A DNA stretch of 64,000 nucleotides from Ichthyosporea sp. XGB-2017a (taxonomy: Eukaryota > Opisthokonta > Ichthyosporea): contig PDIM01000030.1 of assembly GCA_002811675.1 (NCBI GenBank), positions 191,566-255,565 of the forward strand. Reading direction: 5' to 3'. Under the pieces are notes generated by a model, which was given only the letters and a program-made list of their open reading frames with translations, did not search any database and was not told the DNA's origin. Position 1 is the stretch's first letter, and each line of letters starts with the position of its first letter. Made by a program: the position numbers and the translations under genes. Below are positions 18,651 through 29,476 of this stretch, piece after piece.

Positions 18651-18776
18651 TTAGAACAGTGGTTGTAAGAAGCTAGCATGGGCTGTTGAAGTCTTTTTCT
18701 TGTCGTTATTAGCTTTGCCAGAAGGAGCCATCTGGGTTGGAGCCGCTTGCTTTGTTTTCTTTGTAAAGAATCCCAT
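18651..18776 (-). CDS. FF-type small protein (41 aa)
   Basis: Starts MGFFTKKTKQAAPTQMAPSG, then KANNDKKKTSTAHA, and ends SFLQPLF. The head nearly equals that of its divergent partner at 19709 (MGFFTKKNKQ). The complement of AATAAA is at 18556-18561. No convincing TATA box was found upstream, unlike most relatives. Function unknown. Confidence 0.7.
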   Translation of the reverse strand: MGFFTKKTKQAAPTQMAPSGKANNDKKKTSTAHASFLQPLF

Positions 18777-19708
18777 TTTCTTTTTTGTTGACTATAATTT
18801 TGTATTGCTGATTCACGAAATAAATCTGTTTGTGCTAATATGGTGTAGCATGAAGCTAAGTGGAGAGGGGCACACTTAAGTGAAGGAAATGAAAATTGGA
18901 AACCCCATCTTCTGTACACACACACATCTGCCTTAATCCTTGGTAGTTTCCATAGTTGTTGCTGTTTGACATTATCTAATCTGTTGACTATCATATCATC
19001 TTCTATTGTGTCCTTTTGTAGTAAAATACAGTATTATTGCAGTAGATCAAGAAAAACAGGTTACAGGGTGGAAGAATTATACACTGTTTCCTTGGAGTGA
19101 CTACGTCGGTCTTCCAACAGTACAATTATATTACTTCAAGAAGCATTAATATAAAAGATGTTTTTCCTATTTTGACAGTAGTGGCATCACATTGCACATT
19201 TTCCCTATTATAACTCACCAAGATGGCTTATCTTGCTGTGGGTAATTTTATAGGCTAATTCAGGAAATGGACGGGACTCTTCACTATTTTAGGGAATCTC
19301 AGATTCTTCATATGGTCAATATGCTTACTTGTCTCGCCACTCGCCTTCCTTATACGGGCACCACAATCTCCTTTTGAGGATTTCACAAACCCTCGCACAA
19401 GCCACAGTTGTGTGAAAAAGAATCTTTGATCTCGGAGTAAACGGAATATTATTGAGAAGCTAAACACGAGCGCGGCTAAATAGGTGATGCCTTGTGAGTT
19501 GTGACTTGTTTCGTATGGGCAGGGTTGGAGAGCCAAAAGAGTATTTAAAGAAGCATTCTCAAGGACAGAAGGATCAAATTTACAGAACAACAACAACAAC
19601 AATAACAATAACAAAAGTTGAAATCATTAAACTGTTGATTTGCTTAACGCAGAACCCAAGCTAAGAACTTTTAATTTAATCTTTAAAATTTGAATTTACA
19701 TTATAAAA
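18777..19708. promoter_or_regulatory. Shared promoter of head-to-head small genes 18776(-) and 19709(+)
   Basis: TATTTAAA at 19542-19549 precedes the plus gene by 167 bp; a CAA-repeat leader (about 19587-19602) follows. No TATA is seen for the minus gene. An open minus-strand frame at 19255-19614 overlaps this promoter and leader and is not considered a gene. Confidence 0.45.
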
Positions 19709-19855
19709 ATGGGCTTTTTTACCAAGAAAAACAAACAGCAGGCAATGGTCAGTGGTCCAACCACCCAAAACAACACAAAGAAAACATCGAGTGAGAAGCG
19801 AAAGGCTAGCTTGCTTACACCCGCTCCAGGAACAAGCATGTTGTCGATGCTGTAG
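19709..19855 (+). CDS. FF-type small protein (48 aa)
   Basis: Starts MGFFTKKNKQQAMVSGPTTQ, then NNTKKTSSEKRKASLL, and ends TPAPGTSMLSML. Same plan as the others with a Met/Leu-rich tail. Stop TAG 19853-19855; AATAAA at 19961-19966. The preceding leader is A-rich. Function unknown. Confidence 0.74.
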   Translation: MGFFTKKNKQQAMVSGPTTQNNTKKTSSEKRKASLLTPAPGTSMLSML

Positions 19856-20018
19856 AAGTTCGAAATTTCCAGATAATCACACACTGACCTCTTCAACCTC
19901 CCGTATGTTTCACAATGACGGTTGCTACAATTCACTTTATCCAGCACTGCTGGGCCTCATAATAAACTACAACATATGAGCAATTACATATTCGCCTTGA
20001 GGAGCCTTTATTATTATG

Positions 20019-20264
20019 TTACAACATGCTGGGAGGGGGATTTATACAATACGCCATTTTTGCTTTTGGATCTTTTTCCTTCTTGCCAATGTCAATCACA
20101 TCTTTATCAGGAATTGTTGCAACAAAAATTTGATTTAAAGTAGAACTCTTTTTGCTTTTATCTTCTGCATCTTTGCAATGCTCAGTATTTGCCTCAGTTT
20201 TGTTTAAGTTGCCTGAGGACGAGGGGAGTTTCTTTCCACCCGCAACCAATTTTTCAAATACCAT
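20019..20264 (-). CDS. Possible long outlier of the small-gene cluster (81 aa)
   Basis: Starts MVFEKLVAGGKKLPSSSGN and ends INPPPSML. It has a hydrophobic/basic head, a polar K/S/D-rich middle (HCKDAEDKSKKSS), an added IFVATIPDKDVIDIGKKEK segment, and a tail ending SML as in 17395 and 19709. It lacks the FF pair and has no clear TATA box. The complement of AATAAA lies at 20008-20013, partly inside the end of the frame's 3' side. Membership is a guess based on place, tail and composition. Confidence 0.4.
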   Translation of the reverse strand: MVFEKLVAGGKKLPSSSGNLNKTEANTEHCKDAEDKSKKSSTLNQIFVATIPDKDVIDIGKKEKDPKAKMAYCINPPPSML

Positions 20265-20432
20265 ACTAAACGAAGTTAGGAAAGCGCTGTTTCAATACTT
20301 AGCATAAAATAAGAGTGCTAGAAAGTATGATTCACCAAGCGTCAGGGATCACTGGGAAACTTCTTCACAGCCATCCAAAGCAACCAAACAAACAAGCCAA
20401 CAAGCACGGGGGAAGAGATAAACAGGGAGAGA

Positions 20433-20637
20433 GGAGTGTTGGGAATGAAGGAGACAGACTACAGAGTCACACTCCAGTCTCCACAGTAGTCGGTGGAGTG
20501 CATACTTCCTGATCGAGCGAGGAGCGAGCGATTCCTCCTTACTGATGGACAATTTAAATACACTTTTAGGGCGTCCTCTGATTGGCTCCTGGAATTTGCG
20601 CTACTATCTATAACCCTAAAGAAGAAAATGGCGAGCG
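20433..20637. repeat. Dispersed repeat, copy 1 (cut by gap)
   Basis: About 205 bp that recurs with one visible mismatch at 21500-21704. The core (from 20512) has an inverted CCAAT box (GATTGGCTCCTGG), TATCTATAACCCTAAAG and ends at an ATGGCGAGCG just before the N run. Confidence 0.85.
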
Positions 20638-21499
20638 NNNNNNNNNNNNNNNNNNNNNNNNNNNNNNNNNNNNNNNNNNNNNNNNNNNNNNNNNNNNNNN
20701 NNNNNNNNNNNNNNNNNNNNNNNNNNNNNNNNNNNNNNNNNNNNNNNNNNNNNNNNNNNNNNNNNNNNNNNNNNNNNNNNNNNNNNNNNNNNNNNNNNNN
20801 NNNNNNNNNNNNNNNNNNNNNNNNNNNNNNNNNNNNNNNNNNNNNNNNNNNNNNNNNNNNNNNNNNNNNNNNNNNNNNNNNNNNNNNNNNNNNNNNNNNN
20901 NNNNNNNNNNNNNNNNNNNNNNNNNNNNNNNNNNNNNNNNNNNNNNNNNNNNNNNNNNNNNNNNNNNNNNNNNNNNNNNNNNNNNNNNNNNNNNNNNNNN
21001 NNNNNNNNNNNNNNNNNNNNNNNNNNNNNNNNNNNNNNNNNNNNNNNNNNNNNNNNNNNNNNNNNNNNNNNNNNNNNNNNNNNNNNNNNNNNNNNNNNNN
21101 NNNNNNNNNNNNNNNNNNNNNNNNNNNNNNNNNNNNNNNNNNNNNNNNNNNNNNNNNNNNNNNNNNNNNNNNNNNNNNNNNNNNNNNNNNNNNNNNNNNN
21201 NNNNNNNNNNNNNNNNNNNNNNNNNNNNNNNNNNNNNNNNNNNNNNNNNNNNNNNNNNNNNNNNNNNNNNNNNNNNNNNNNNNNNNNNNNNNNNNNNNNN
21301 NNNNNNNNNNNNNNNNNNNNNNNNNNNNNNNNNNNNNNNNNNNNNNNNNNNNNNNNNNNNNNNNNNNNNNNNNNNNNNNNNNNNNNNNNNNNNNNNNNNN
21401 NNNNNNNNNNNNNNNNNNNNNNNNNNNNNNNNNNNNNNNNNNNNNNNNNNNNNNNNNNNNNNNNNNNNNNNNNNNNNNNNNNNNNNNNNNNNNNNNNNN
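20638..21499. other. Assembly gap (862 N)
   Basis: Run of N. The same sequence lies on both sides, so the gap may hide a tandem duplication, the inside of an element with direct repeats, or be a scaffolding artefact. Confidence 0.99.
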
Positions 21500-21732
21500 G
21501 GAGTGTTGGGAATGAAGGAGACAGACTACAGAGTCACACTCCAGTCTCCACAGTAGTCGGTGGAGTGCATACTTCCTGATCGAGCGAGGAGCGAGCGATT
21601 CCTCCTTACTGATCGACAATTTAAATACACTTTTAGGGCGTCCTCTGATTGGCTCCTGGAATTTGCGCTACTATCTATAACCCTAAAGAAGAAAATGGCG
21701 AGCGAGCCGACCTTTAGGTCATTGCAATTTTA
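21500..21732. repeat. Dispersed repeat, copy 2 (complete core)
   Basis: Repeats copy 1 and continues through AGCCGACCTTTAGGTCATTG to GCAATTTTA. The core 21579-21732 (about 154 bp) also occurs inverted at 57887-58041. It contains a 12-codon frame starting ATGGCGAGCGAGCCGACC and ending TAA. Confidence 0.85.
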
Positions 21733-22022
21733 AACTATGCAGTCATGATGAGTGAATTCGCGGACTGGGTCCTGGAGTCTGGAGGGGACAGCTGGCGCAG
21801 TACTAAAGCCTAAAGGTAGGGTTGGGTTATTAGAAGGAAGGAGGGGCTGGGGAGTGGGGTTGGGTGTACTGGGTCACGGATACTCTGTTGTGTTGCAATG
21901 GAAGATCATTAAGTGAGGGAGGGAGGGAGATTAGTGACTGAGTTATTGCTTATTGGGGAAGCTACGGTGCAGGAATCATTATCCGCTGGTAGATAGATAG
22001 TGGGATTAGAATAGATACATCA

Positions 22023-23957
22023 ATGAGTGTGGGAAGTGGTAGGGTGCAAGATGAGGCGTTTGTTACTCTCGTTACTAACGACGAGTATGCTCAAGGAGCA
22101 TTTGCCCTGTTACAATCTCTAAAAAATACGGGAACAGAAAGGATAGTGGCAGTAATGGTTACGGACGGAGTTTCCTTCGCAATGCGTAACGAGCTGAAAC
22201 AAATGTGTGATAAGGTTTTCCCTGTTTCACATCTCGATAGTGGCGATGAAGGACGCCTAAGGCTTCTGCAGAGGCCAGAGCTTGGTATTACCTTTACAAA
22301 GATTTATGCATGGACCCTGCCGTACCGAAAGTGTGTCTTTTTGGATGCGGATACCATGGTGCTGTGTAATATAGATGAGTTGTTTCATAGAAATGAGCTT
22401 TCTGCAGCTCCGGATGTGGGTTGGCCTGATTGTTTCAATTCCGGGGTTTTTGTATTTGAACCTAATGCTGACACATTTGTTAGACTTATGGGAATTGCCG
22501 GCAGTATAGGCTCATTTGATGGAGGTGACCAGGGATTGTTAAATCAAGCCTTTCCTCAGTGGTCCTCGGGGGATGGTAGTAGACGTCTTCCCTTTGTTTA
22601 CAACATGAATCCCAACGTGAGCTACTCGTATCTACCTGCATATCAGAAGTTTGGAAAGAACGCTAAGATAATTCATTTTATAGGGAACAGAAAGCCATGG
22701 AATATGATGGTTGATAAATCTGGAAATGTTGTAGAGCACACACAGCAAGGAAAGGGCTACACACAAATGACCAATGGAAGAAGTGATGCTGTTACTCATG
22801 ACGCCTATAGCAATAGCATTGACATGTTCAAGACAGCTGGCTTAAACCTTAGGGGTACCAGCAGCATTAAGTGGGACAATGATATAGCTGAAGAGCCTAT
22901 GAGTCGAATGGGGGCTCCCCCAGGCTTTACTTTTAGCTATATGGAAGATGTGGATGATTTCGCTAGGGAGCGTACTTGTTGGATTCCTCCGATTAACGCT
23001 GGTCGACATCGTAGGAACAGAAGTGATTCTCGCTCTCGCTCTGCCAGAAGAAGCCGAAGTGGGAGCAGAAGTCCAGCAAGCGGTAAAGGTTTGAGTCCAA
23101 AACCTTCTCATGGTGAAGATCACTTTTTTTTCAACGGTGATATGTCTAGTCGCTCGCAAGATGCGAACATCGAAGAGAATAAGTCCGGTAGCTATCATCA
23201 AGGTGGCGGAAACGGCATAATGAACTTTCATCAAATGATGGCTGGGAAAGTGCCAAAGTCTTTTGATGAGATGAAAGGTATATTTGCTGATATGGCCAAC
23301 AATTCTAAATATAATGACGGGTCTGAGGCGTCTTTTGTTCACATGTGGCACGAGGTGTACAATGAGTTTTTGCGAAACAGGGGCTCTAATGGAATGGGTG
23401 GAAGTGACGTATACCCAATAACCCCTACCCAGATTGAAAATGATGAAGGAGGTTTTGGTGAAATCCAACGAAAGCTTGATAATTTAATGCTACAGGTAAG
23501 AGGTTTTGTAGAATTGGTTGTAGGAAGTGGGAATACTTGTTGATTGCTGTGTTGTGCTTGATTCATTTTGTCGTGTAGAATCCTTTGGAAATGGCAGTTG
23601 ACAACAAATTTGATCAGTTGGAGTGGATCTTAAGTGATATCTTCGAGCGGTTAAAGCGACTGAGAAAAGTTGCGAAAGCTAATCCAGGTATGTTGGCATT
23701 AAGGTGTGAGTGAACATGGTGTGTATGGAGGCTAACTTTGTTGTACGCTTAAAACCGATGCAATAGGAGCGTTGGACCCATTTATTGAATCTCTGCAAGA
23801 CAATCTTGAGGACGTCGACATGTCAATTGACAAACTTGAAAGTGACTTAAAAACCCAATCAATGGTCCGCCATCAATTGCATAACGATGATGCCGACGAG
23901 ACAGGAACGTATGTACATGATGACAAGAGCTCGGTGTCGTCCTTGCCTTTGCTATGA
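22023..23957 (+). CDS. Glycogenin-like GT8 glycosyltransferase with SR-rich insert
   Basis: Three exons (22023-23495, 23579-23687, 23767-23957), 590 aa. Residues ~8-240 are a GT8 domain: AFVTLVTNDEYAQGAFALLQ, FTKIYAWTLPYRKCVFLDAD with the DAD motif (DxD) for Mn-UDP-sugar, FNSGVFVFEPN, FDGGDQGLLNQAF and KIIHFIGNRKPWN. Glycogenin self-glucosylates to prime glycogen; the acceptor Tyr is not identifiable here, so it may act on another target. Residues ~325-350 are an Arg/Ser-rich stretch (RSDSRSRSARRSRSGSRSP) unlike usual glycogenins. The C-terminus (exons 2-3) is likely helical with coiled-coil character (LEWILSDIFERLKRLRKVAK). Convergent with TUBGCP3. Confidence 0.85.
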
Positions 23958-24061
23958 GACGAGACAAACTATTTGTTGTTTATTCAGCACTATTGTCATA
24001 ATAAAATTCTTATACTTACAGATGATGCGTGTGGATGTTAATGTCGTTTTTTTTGTTACCT

Positions 24062-26735
24062 CTATGACCACGACGTAAATGACTTCTGGCCAACCTTCAA
24101 GTATATTGGATTTAAATTTGAATAGTGTTCATTAAAGTCCAGTCGAAAACATAAGAATTTCAAGTTGATATCAGAGCACATTGAAACACTTGCCAAAAAC
24201 CGGCATGCCATGTCCTGGAAAGAGGAGCTAACCACACAAAGCTGATTTTGCATGCCTGGGATTATCGATGAATCAAAATACGCTCTTCTTCTATTTTCAA
24301 CAGTTTCCTCCTCTCCTGTAGTCCCCCACTGCCCGCCCAAAGTGTTCGCATACGCTCTTTTTGCGAAGTTGGCCCGCAAGTCATTTTCTTCCGCACCTGC
24401 AGCAAACAACTTTGAGTGAATCTCGAAAAATTGATTAATTAAGTCAAAGATAGTACGCAGTTGATTCAACATATCCTGTGACTTTTCGCTCAATAATGAG
24501 CGCTCTGTCACCTGAGTAAGAAATTTAGAATGCGACTCTATCAGTTGGTCAAGATCTTGTGCCTTTTCCATGTCACACAAAAGCTCAGTCCAAGAACACT
24601 CCAAAACCTCGAAAACGAAATAGTACTGAACCTGACTAATAAAGTGGAGCATTTCGGTTTGAAGCATATGACACTTATGAAGAATGCCTCCCATGCAATC
24701 TAAATGTTTAAAGGCCCTCGTATTATTCATTTGCATTCTCCATGACGATTTTAAATTAAAGTCAATTCTCTTTATACGCCATAAGAAGTTGAAGATTCTA
24801 AGATAATAATGCATGGGCTCCGAAGAGAACAATGTGTTCAGTGGGGGGTTCATGTGGTAATCTAAACTAAAAACATCCCATCCAAAGTCTCCCTGAGACA
24901 TCTCTAATAACCTTACATCCAAACGCTTTAGAACGTCCGGATCATCGTATTGAGCATTTGTGGCTCTGATGGCCGACTCAAGGGCAGAGCTCAGGTTATG
25001 AAGATACAGTCCCGAGGCCTCTTTGTCAAGTTCTGGATGTAGAAGGTCCATCAGCTGTTGAATAAAGTCCCCTTGGCCCAGCAACAGATACTTGCGCAAT
25101 GCTTCCAGATGAGTTTTCATTTTGAACTGCGATTTAAGAAGAAAGAGTAAATGTTCGCTGGTTTCGGTATACGCACTATCCACTTCTAATCGGAGAGCAG
25201 ATAAATCATCGAAAGATGTTTTCTCCATAATTTCGATCATATCCACCGAGTGAGTGCGATTCATGACCCATTTGCGATCCTTACATACATGATGAATAAA
25301 ATTAATGGATTTTCCAATCAATAAAATGCGATTGCCTAATTGCTTGTCCACAAAAACGGGGCGCATTACCGATTCTATGCAGTACTTCGAAAACCACAGG
25401 TTATCCGCCTCCACGGTATTGTCACAGGCAATGAAGAATTCGTTAAAAGGATCATTAAGTTCGCCCTCGAACATCCATTTCTGCAACAACGAATAGAATG
25501 GCTTTAAGACTTTAGAAAGGATTCTAGTGATTAGATTCTTCACATTGTCATCACCGTGTTGCGAAAGCTGGTATAATACGGTCGCTAACTGACCACCCTC
25601 TTTGTCCACGCAGATCGTGGCCACTTGAGCAAGGGTTTTAATAGTCACCGATGGTTCAAATATCCAAACAAGAAGCCGCTTAAGAGTAAGACCACATTTT
25701 TCACCTTTTACCTTTAAACTGTTTTCCAGGACAGCAATAAATTTGTAATGCTCTGTTAGCTCATCTTGCAGCGCAGAGGACAGTGCTTGCTGCATAAATC
25801 CAGAGGATGGCTTTTTCGATGAGCTTGCTATCGATTCGCGAACCCTTTTATAATACCATCCAACTTCTGACAGTTTCATTAAAGTTTCCATTACTGGTGC
25901 TCGAATACGAAACTTTGGGTCAACTAGAAATTGATTTTCCTGTGGATGGAATTTTAGGTATTTTCCATCTATTCCCTGAAAAGCAAAAAGTACATCTCTA
26001 ACCAATTCAAATTCCGTAATTTCTTCCATATCACTCACTCGAGGCTTTAGATTAGCAGTCATTCTCTCTGAAATAAGCTGCTGGGCCCTGTCCTCAATTG
26101 TCCTTTCTTCCTGTTTATCACGAGCACAGAGTTCGCTCCGTTCGCCCAGAGAAAGTGCTTTCGCCAATAGATGACCCAGTCGATCTTCTTGTCTTTTCTT
26201 TTCCAAATCAATTAGAGCTACCAGTATACACACAGTAAAAAAAAAGAGCAAAAGCAACAGCATTTGAGAAGAAAGATCCAAAAACGCAAAGCAAAAAAAA
26301 ACTATGATCTTACATACCTGTGCGATCACCAAACAGGGACTTCACTTCGTGCTTGGCAAGCTGCTCATTTTCGCTCACAATTGAGAGGAATGCAAATATA
26401 CTATCCAGCTTTGAAAATACGTGGCTTTGTTGTAAAGAGCGGCTGCAGGCAGAGAGGCGGACTGCTTCTGTTGTCTTATTGTCCTTCATCAGACGTTTCT
26501 TCATTCTCTCAAGAGTCGCAAACTCATCAATTATAGTTGGCTCCCCAATTTTACTATCCAAGATGCGCGATACATATTGTGTGAGCTTAAGCACGCTGGT
26601 ATTATGCTTATCTGAAAGAGCTACATCTCTAAGCTGGCCTGGATTCTTAGCCTCGTATGCTTTGGCACAGAGCCTCTTCACCAGATTGCTCTTTTCCGAA
26701 GAAGAGGCCGAACCCTCCCCCAACACTGTTGGCAT
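24062..26735 (-). CDS. TUBGCP3: Gamma-tubulin complex component 3
   Basis: Two exons (26735-26318, 26217-24062) with a 100-bp intron, 857 aa. GCP3/Spc98 nucleates microtubules as part of the gamma-tubulin small complex. Signatures: ELVRDVLFAFQGIDGKYLKF (GRIP1 start), LTLKRLLVWIFEPSVTIKTL, LQKWMFEGELNDPFNEFF, NRILLIGKSINFIHHVCKD, and the GRIP2 part SSEPMHYYLRIFNFLWRIKR with FISQVQYYFVFEVLECSW. These blocks favour GCP3 over GCP2/4. Length is close to animal GCP3 (907 aa). The N-terminal exon is Lys/Leu-rich helical. Confidence 0.95.
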
Positions 26736-27315
26736 AATGCGAACTTGAAAAAGAAAACAATACCTCCAAAAAAAAGACAAATATGATTTACAACTCTCAG
26801 TGGTTCCTAACAAATCTAAAAACAAACGAAAAAAACCAAAACGCACTACAAAGCACTACAGGGAATCAAAACAAAAAGCAAAACCAAAAATACCGTTCTG
26901 AGGACTTTGGGACCGCGGCGGGGGGAGGAGAGGACTATTAGGGTGAACAGCTGCAGTACTATGTACATGGTACAGGACTCCCGGTACTGTGGAGACCAAG
27001 GAGCGCTGGAGGGGGAGAGAGGGTTAGGGGAGGAGAGGAGTATAATAAAAGGCCACCTTTAGGTGTACTGTTATTTGTAAGTGCAGCAGTGTACTGTGGT
27101 TATTGCCTTGTTATCTCTGTAAATGTGTTGTGACTTGTGGTGAGATTTGTTTTGTTACCTAATCCATCCATTGGTGTGGCCCTTCCTTCTCTCAGACCCA
27201 GCTCCTTCTCACACCTCCATTAGTTATTGCCCCCGAGTACCACCCCCTCCACTCCGCTTCGCCCTCGGGCCCTTCAGATTAGTGTTTGTCGCGTGCGTGT
27301 TTGTTGATTATTGCC
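26736..27315. promoter_or_regulatory. Divergent promoter between TUBGCP3 and TMCO3/KEA-like gene
   Basis: Contains two G-rich/initiator-like pairs: GGGGGAGGAGAGGACTATTA (26921-26940) and GGGTTAGGGGAGGAG followed by TATAATAAAA (27021-27050). Similar pairs lie before other genes. Confidence 0.5.
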
Positions 27316-29424
27316 ATGTGTAGACAGCTTCGGGTAGCGGCTCTGATTCTTGTGGTGCTAGTTTGTGGCATTTGCATTCAGGCTCACCAATTGACGCAAA
27401 AACCCGGGGGACAAAGAATCTTTAGGAGAGGACCAGTAGAAAATGATGATAAGGCGTTTGAAAAAATGGGAAATAAGGGAGGTGCAGCTCTTTCTAAGAA
27501 TGGGACCTCCGAGAGTGATGGGTTCGTGAGTATGCGAGTGAAAATCAAAGGCAAGAATCCCTTTGGAAATCTTGGGAGATATAAGAGTGCTGCTCTCAAG
27601 AAGCTGGGAAGATATCGCAAAGTTGTAGATGGAATTGTTGTAGAGACTGAAAAGGATCAGGAATTGAAAGACATCAAAAACGAGCTTCTAAATATGAGAC
27701 AGCAAGAGCTGAACATTACGTATGCGACGCTGGAAGAAGCTTATATTGGAGTGCGAACTGCCTTGGAAATGCCACTCCATATAGAGCACACTGGGGAGCA
27801 TGTTGATAATCTTCATGTTTTGAGTGCTCGTATGCAAAATCACCAACAGGAATTGGGTAAAGTGTTTGAGCGGATGAAGGGTTTTAGCGCCATAGGGGAG
27901 GGGGATGAACCTCTTGATTTGTATGATGGGATAATGGAACATGTTGGGGTTGCCGCGGACAAGCTAGAAGAGTCTTTGCATGATGCTTCTGATCATTTCA
28001 AGGCGTGGCAAGAAAAGGAAGGGACTACACTCGAGACTGTTGTAAAACTCCATGGGAAGAACGAACTTGAAACATCGGCAGGTAAGAAGGGTGGTTCTGC
28101 CGAGACTGGAGGTACAGGTACAGGTGTCAAATCTGGGGCTAAGGAGCCAAAACCGTTAGCTGGTCGGCTAATTGATTCAGAAAACAACATGTATGTGCTG
28201 GCAAGAATCAGCGATGCCACGAAGCATTATGAAGACGAATTTCTATTGGAGGACATTGTACTTATTTTAGCGCTCTGTTTTCTGTGTGGGCTTTTGTTTC
28301 ACAAATTGAAACTACCAGTGTTCTTTGGCTACTTGCTTTGTGGGATTCTTAGTGGGCCTTCGGGGTATAATCTTGTACAGAATATCGTGCAGATAGAAAC
28401 TCTTGGGGAAATTGGCGTTGTTTTTATTTTGTTCATTTTGGGAATGGAGTTTTCAATGGATAAAATCAGGCGTGTGCTAAAACCGTCTTTTTGTGTAGTA
28501 GTTATACTATTGTGTGGGTGCGTCTTTGGGGCCATAGTTGTTAGCATTTTGCTTGGGCACGGGACAAGCTCGAGCATATTATTTGGACAGTGTATGTCGC
28601 TTTCAAGCACGGCTGTTATACTAAAAAGTTTTGATTCTGAAGCTTTGCAAAGAGATTTTGGAAGGCAGCTGTTGGGTATTTTGGTGTTTCAGGATGTGGT
28701 GTTGGGACTTCTTCTGGCCTTTCTTCCTGTTTTTAAAGTTTTCTCTACATGGTCGACTCTAGAAATTGTACTCTTCGGTGGAAAGCTATCTGCCAGACTC
28801 TTACTTTTGTTTGCTTTAGCCTTCTTCATTTCGCGGTATGCGGCCGGCCCGTATTTGCGCACGGTTCTAAGAACTCACATACCAGACGAATTGCATATTC
28901 TTGGAGTCATAGCGATTATGTTGCTGATGTACAAAGTTGCCGGCCTTCTTCATCTTTCTGTAGAGCTGGGTGCATTTCTTGGGGGGCTTGTGGTGAGCTC
29001 CCAGATGGAGAACAATGAAGAGCTTGAAGTTTCTATAGGCCGAGTCAGGGATATATTTTCGTGTTTCTTTTTCTTTTCTGTTGGAAGCCACATCTACCCT
29101 AGTTTTTTATTCAGAGAAATGTACCTGCTGATATCTGTATCCATTGCTGTTATGTTTGTGAAGTTTAGTTTTACGATTCTTTGCCTTCGTTTGGGATTCA
29201 GAATGAGCAAAAATCCGGCTATGTTGGTTGCAGGGGGAATTGCGCAAGTCAGTGAGTTTGCATTTGTCCTCGCCAGTAGAGCAAAGTCTTTGAGTATTAT
29301 TACAAGAGAAATGTATTATATAACTATCGGAGTTACTTCAATCAGTTTAATTCTCCACCCTCTTGTATACAGACTAATTTTCCGTAGGTATAATACAGAA
29401 CCTTCCTTCAATAAACCCGAATAA
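27316..29424 (+). CDS. TMCO3/KEA-like monovalent cation:proton antiporter (CPA2)
   Basis: Single exon, 702 aa from ATG 27316 (the frame is open upstream but has no ATG). Residues 1-25 look like a signal peptide (RVAALILVVLVCGICIQAHQ). Residues ~30-300 are hydrophilic and helical, probably coiled coil, as in TMCO3 and plant KEA4-6. From ~305 there are about 12 TM spans of the CPA2 fold: LKLPVFFGYLLCGILSGPSG, GEIGVVFILFILGMEFS, SLSSTAVILKSF, LGILVFQDVVLGLLLAF, LGAFLGGLVVSSQ and GGIAQVSEFAFVLASR. No C-terminal RCK/TrkA-N domain. The likely role is K+ or Na+/H+ exchange in an endomembrane compartment. Confidence 0.92.
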   Translation: MCRQLRVAALILVVLVCGICIQAHQLTQKPGGQRIFRRGPVENDDKAFEKMGNKGGAALSKNGTSESDGFVSMRVKIKGKNPFGNLGRYKSAALKKLGRYRKVVDGIVVETEKDQELKDIKNELLNMRQQELNITYATLEEAYIGVRTALEMPLHIEHTGEHVDNLHVLSARMQNHQQELGKVFERMKGFSAIGEGDEPLDLYDGIMEHVGVAADKLEESLHDASDHFKAWQEKEGTTLETVVKLHGKNELETSAGKKGGSAETGGTGTGVKSGAKEPKPLAGRLIDSENNMYVLARISDATKHYEDEFLLEDIVLILALCFLCGLLFHKLKLPVFFGYLLCGILSGPSGYNLVQNIVQIETLGEIGVVFILFILGMEFSMDKIRRVLKPSFCVVVILLCGCVFGAIVVSILLGHGTSSSILFGQCMSLSSTAVILKSFDSEALQRDFGRQLLGILVFQDVVLGLLLAFLPVFKVFSTWSTLEIVLFGGKLSARLLLLFALAFFISRYAAGPYLRTVLRTHIPDELHILGVIAIMLLMYKVAGLLHLSVELGAFLGGLVVSSQMENNEELEVSIGRVRDIFSCFFFFSVGSHIYPSFLFREMYLLISVSIAVMFVKFSFTILCLRLGFRMSKNPAMLVAGGIAQVSEFAFVLASRAKSLSIITREMYYITIGVTSISLILHPLVYRLIFRRYNTEPSFNKPE

Positions 29425-29476
29425 AGTGACGTTTAGTTTTGCAGGTGTATGGATTTTTTTTATTCAATATTTGAAC

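Noticed and set aside
19255-19614. 119-codon minus-strand frame with a poly-Leu start
   Set aside because: It covers the promoter and CAA-repeat leader of the 19709 gene; the Leu run is the complement of the CAA repeat. No homology.
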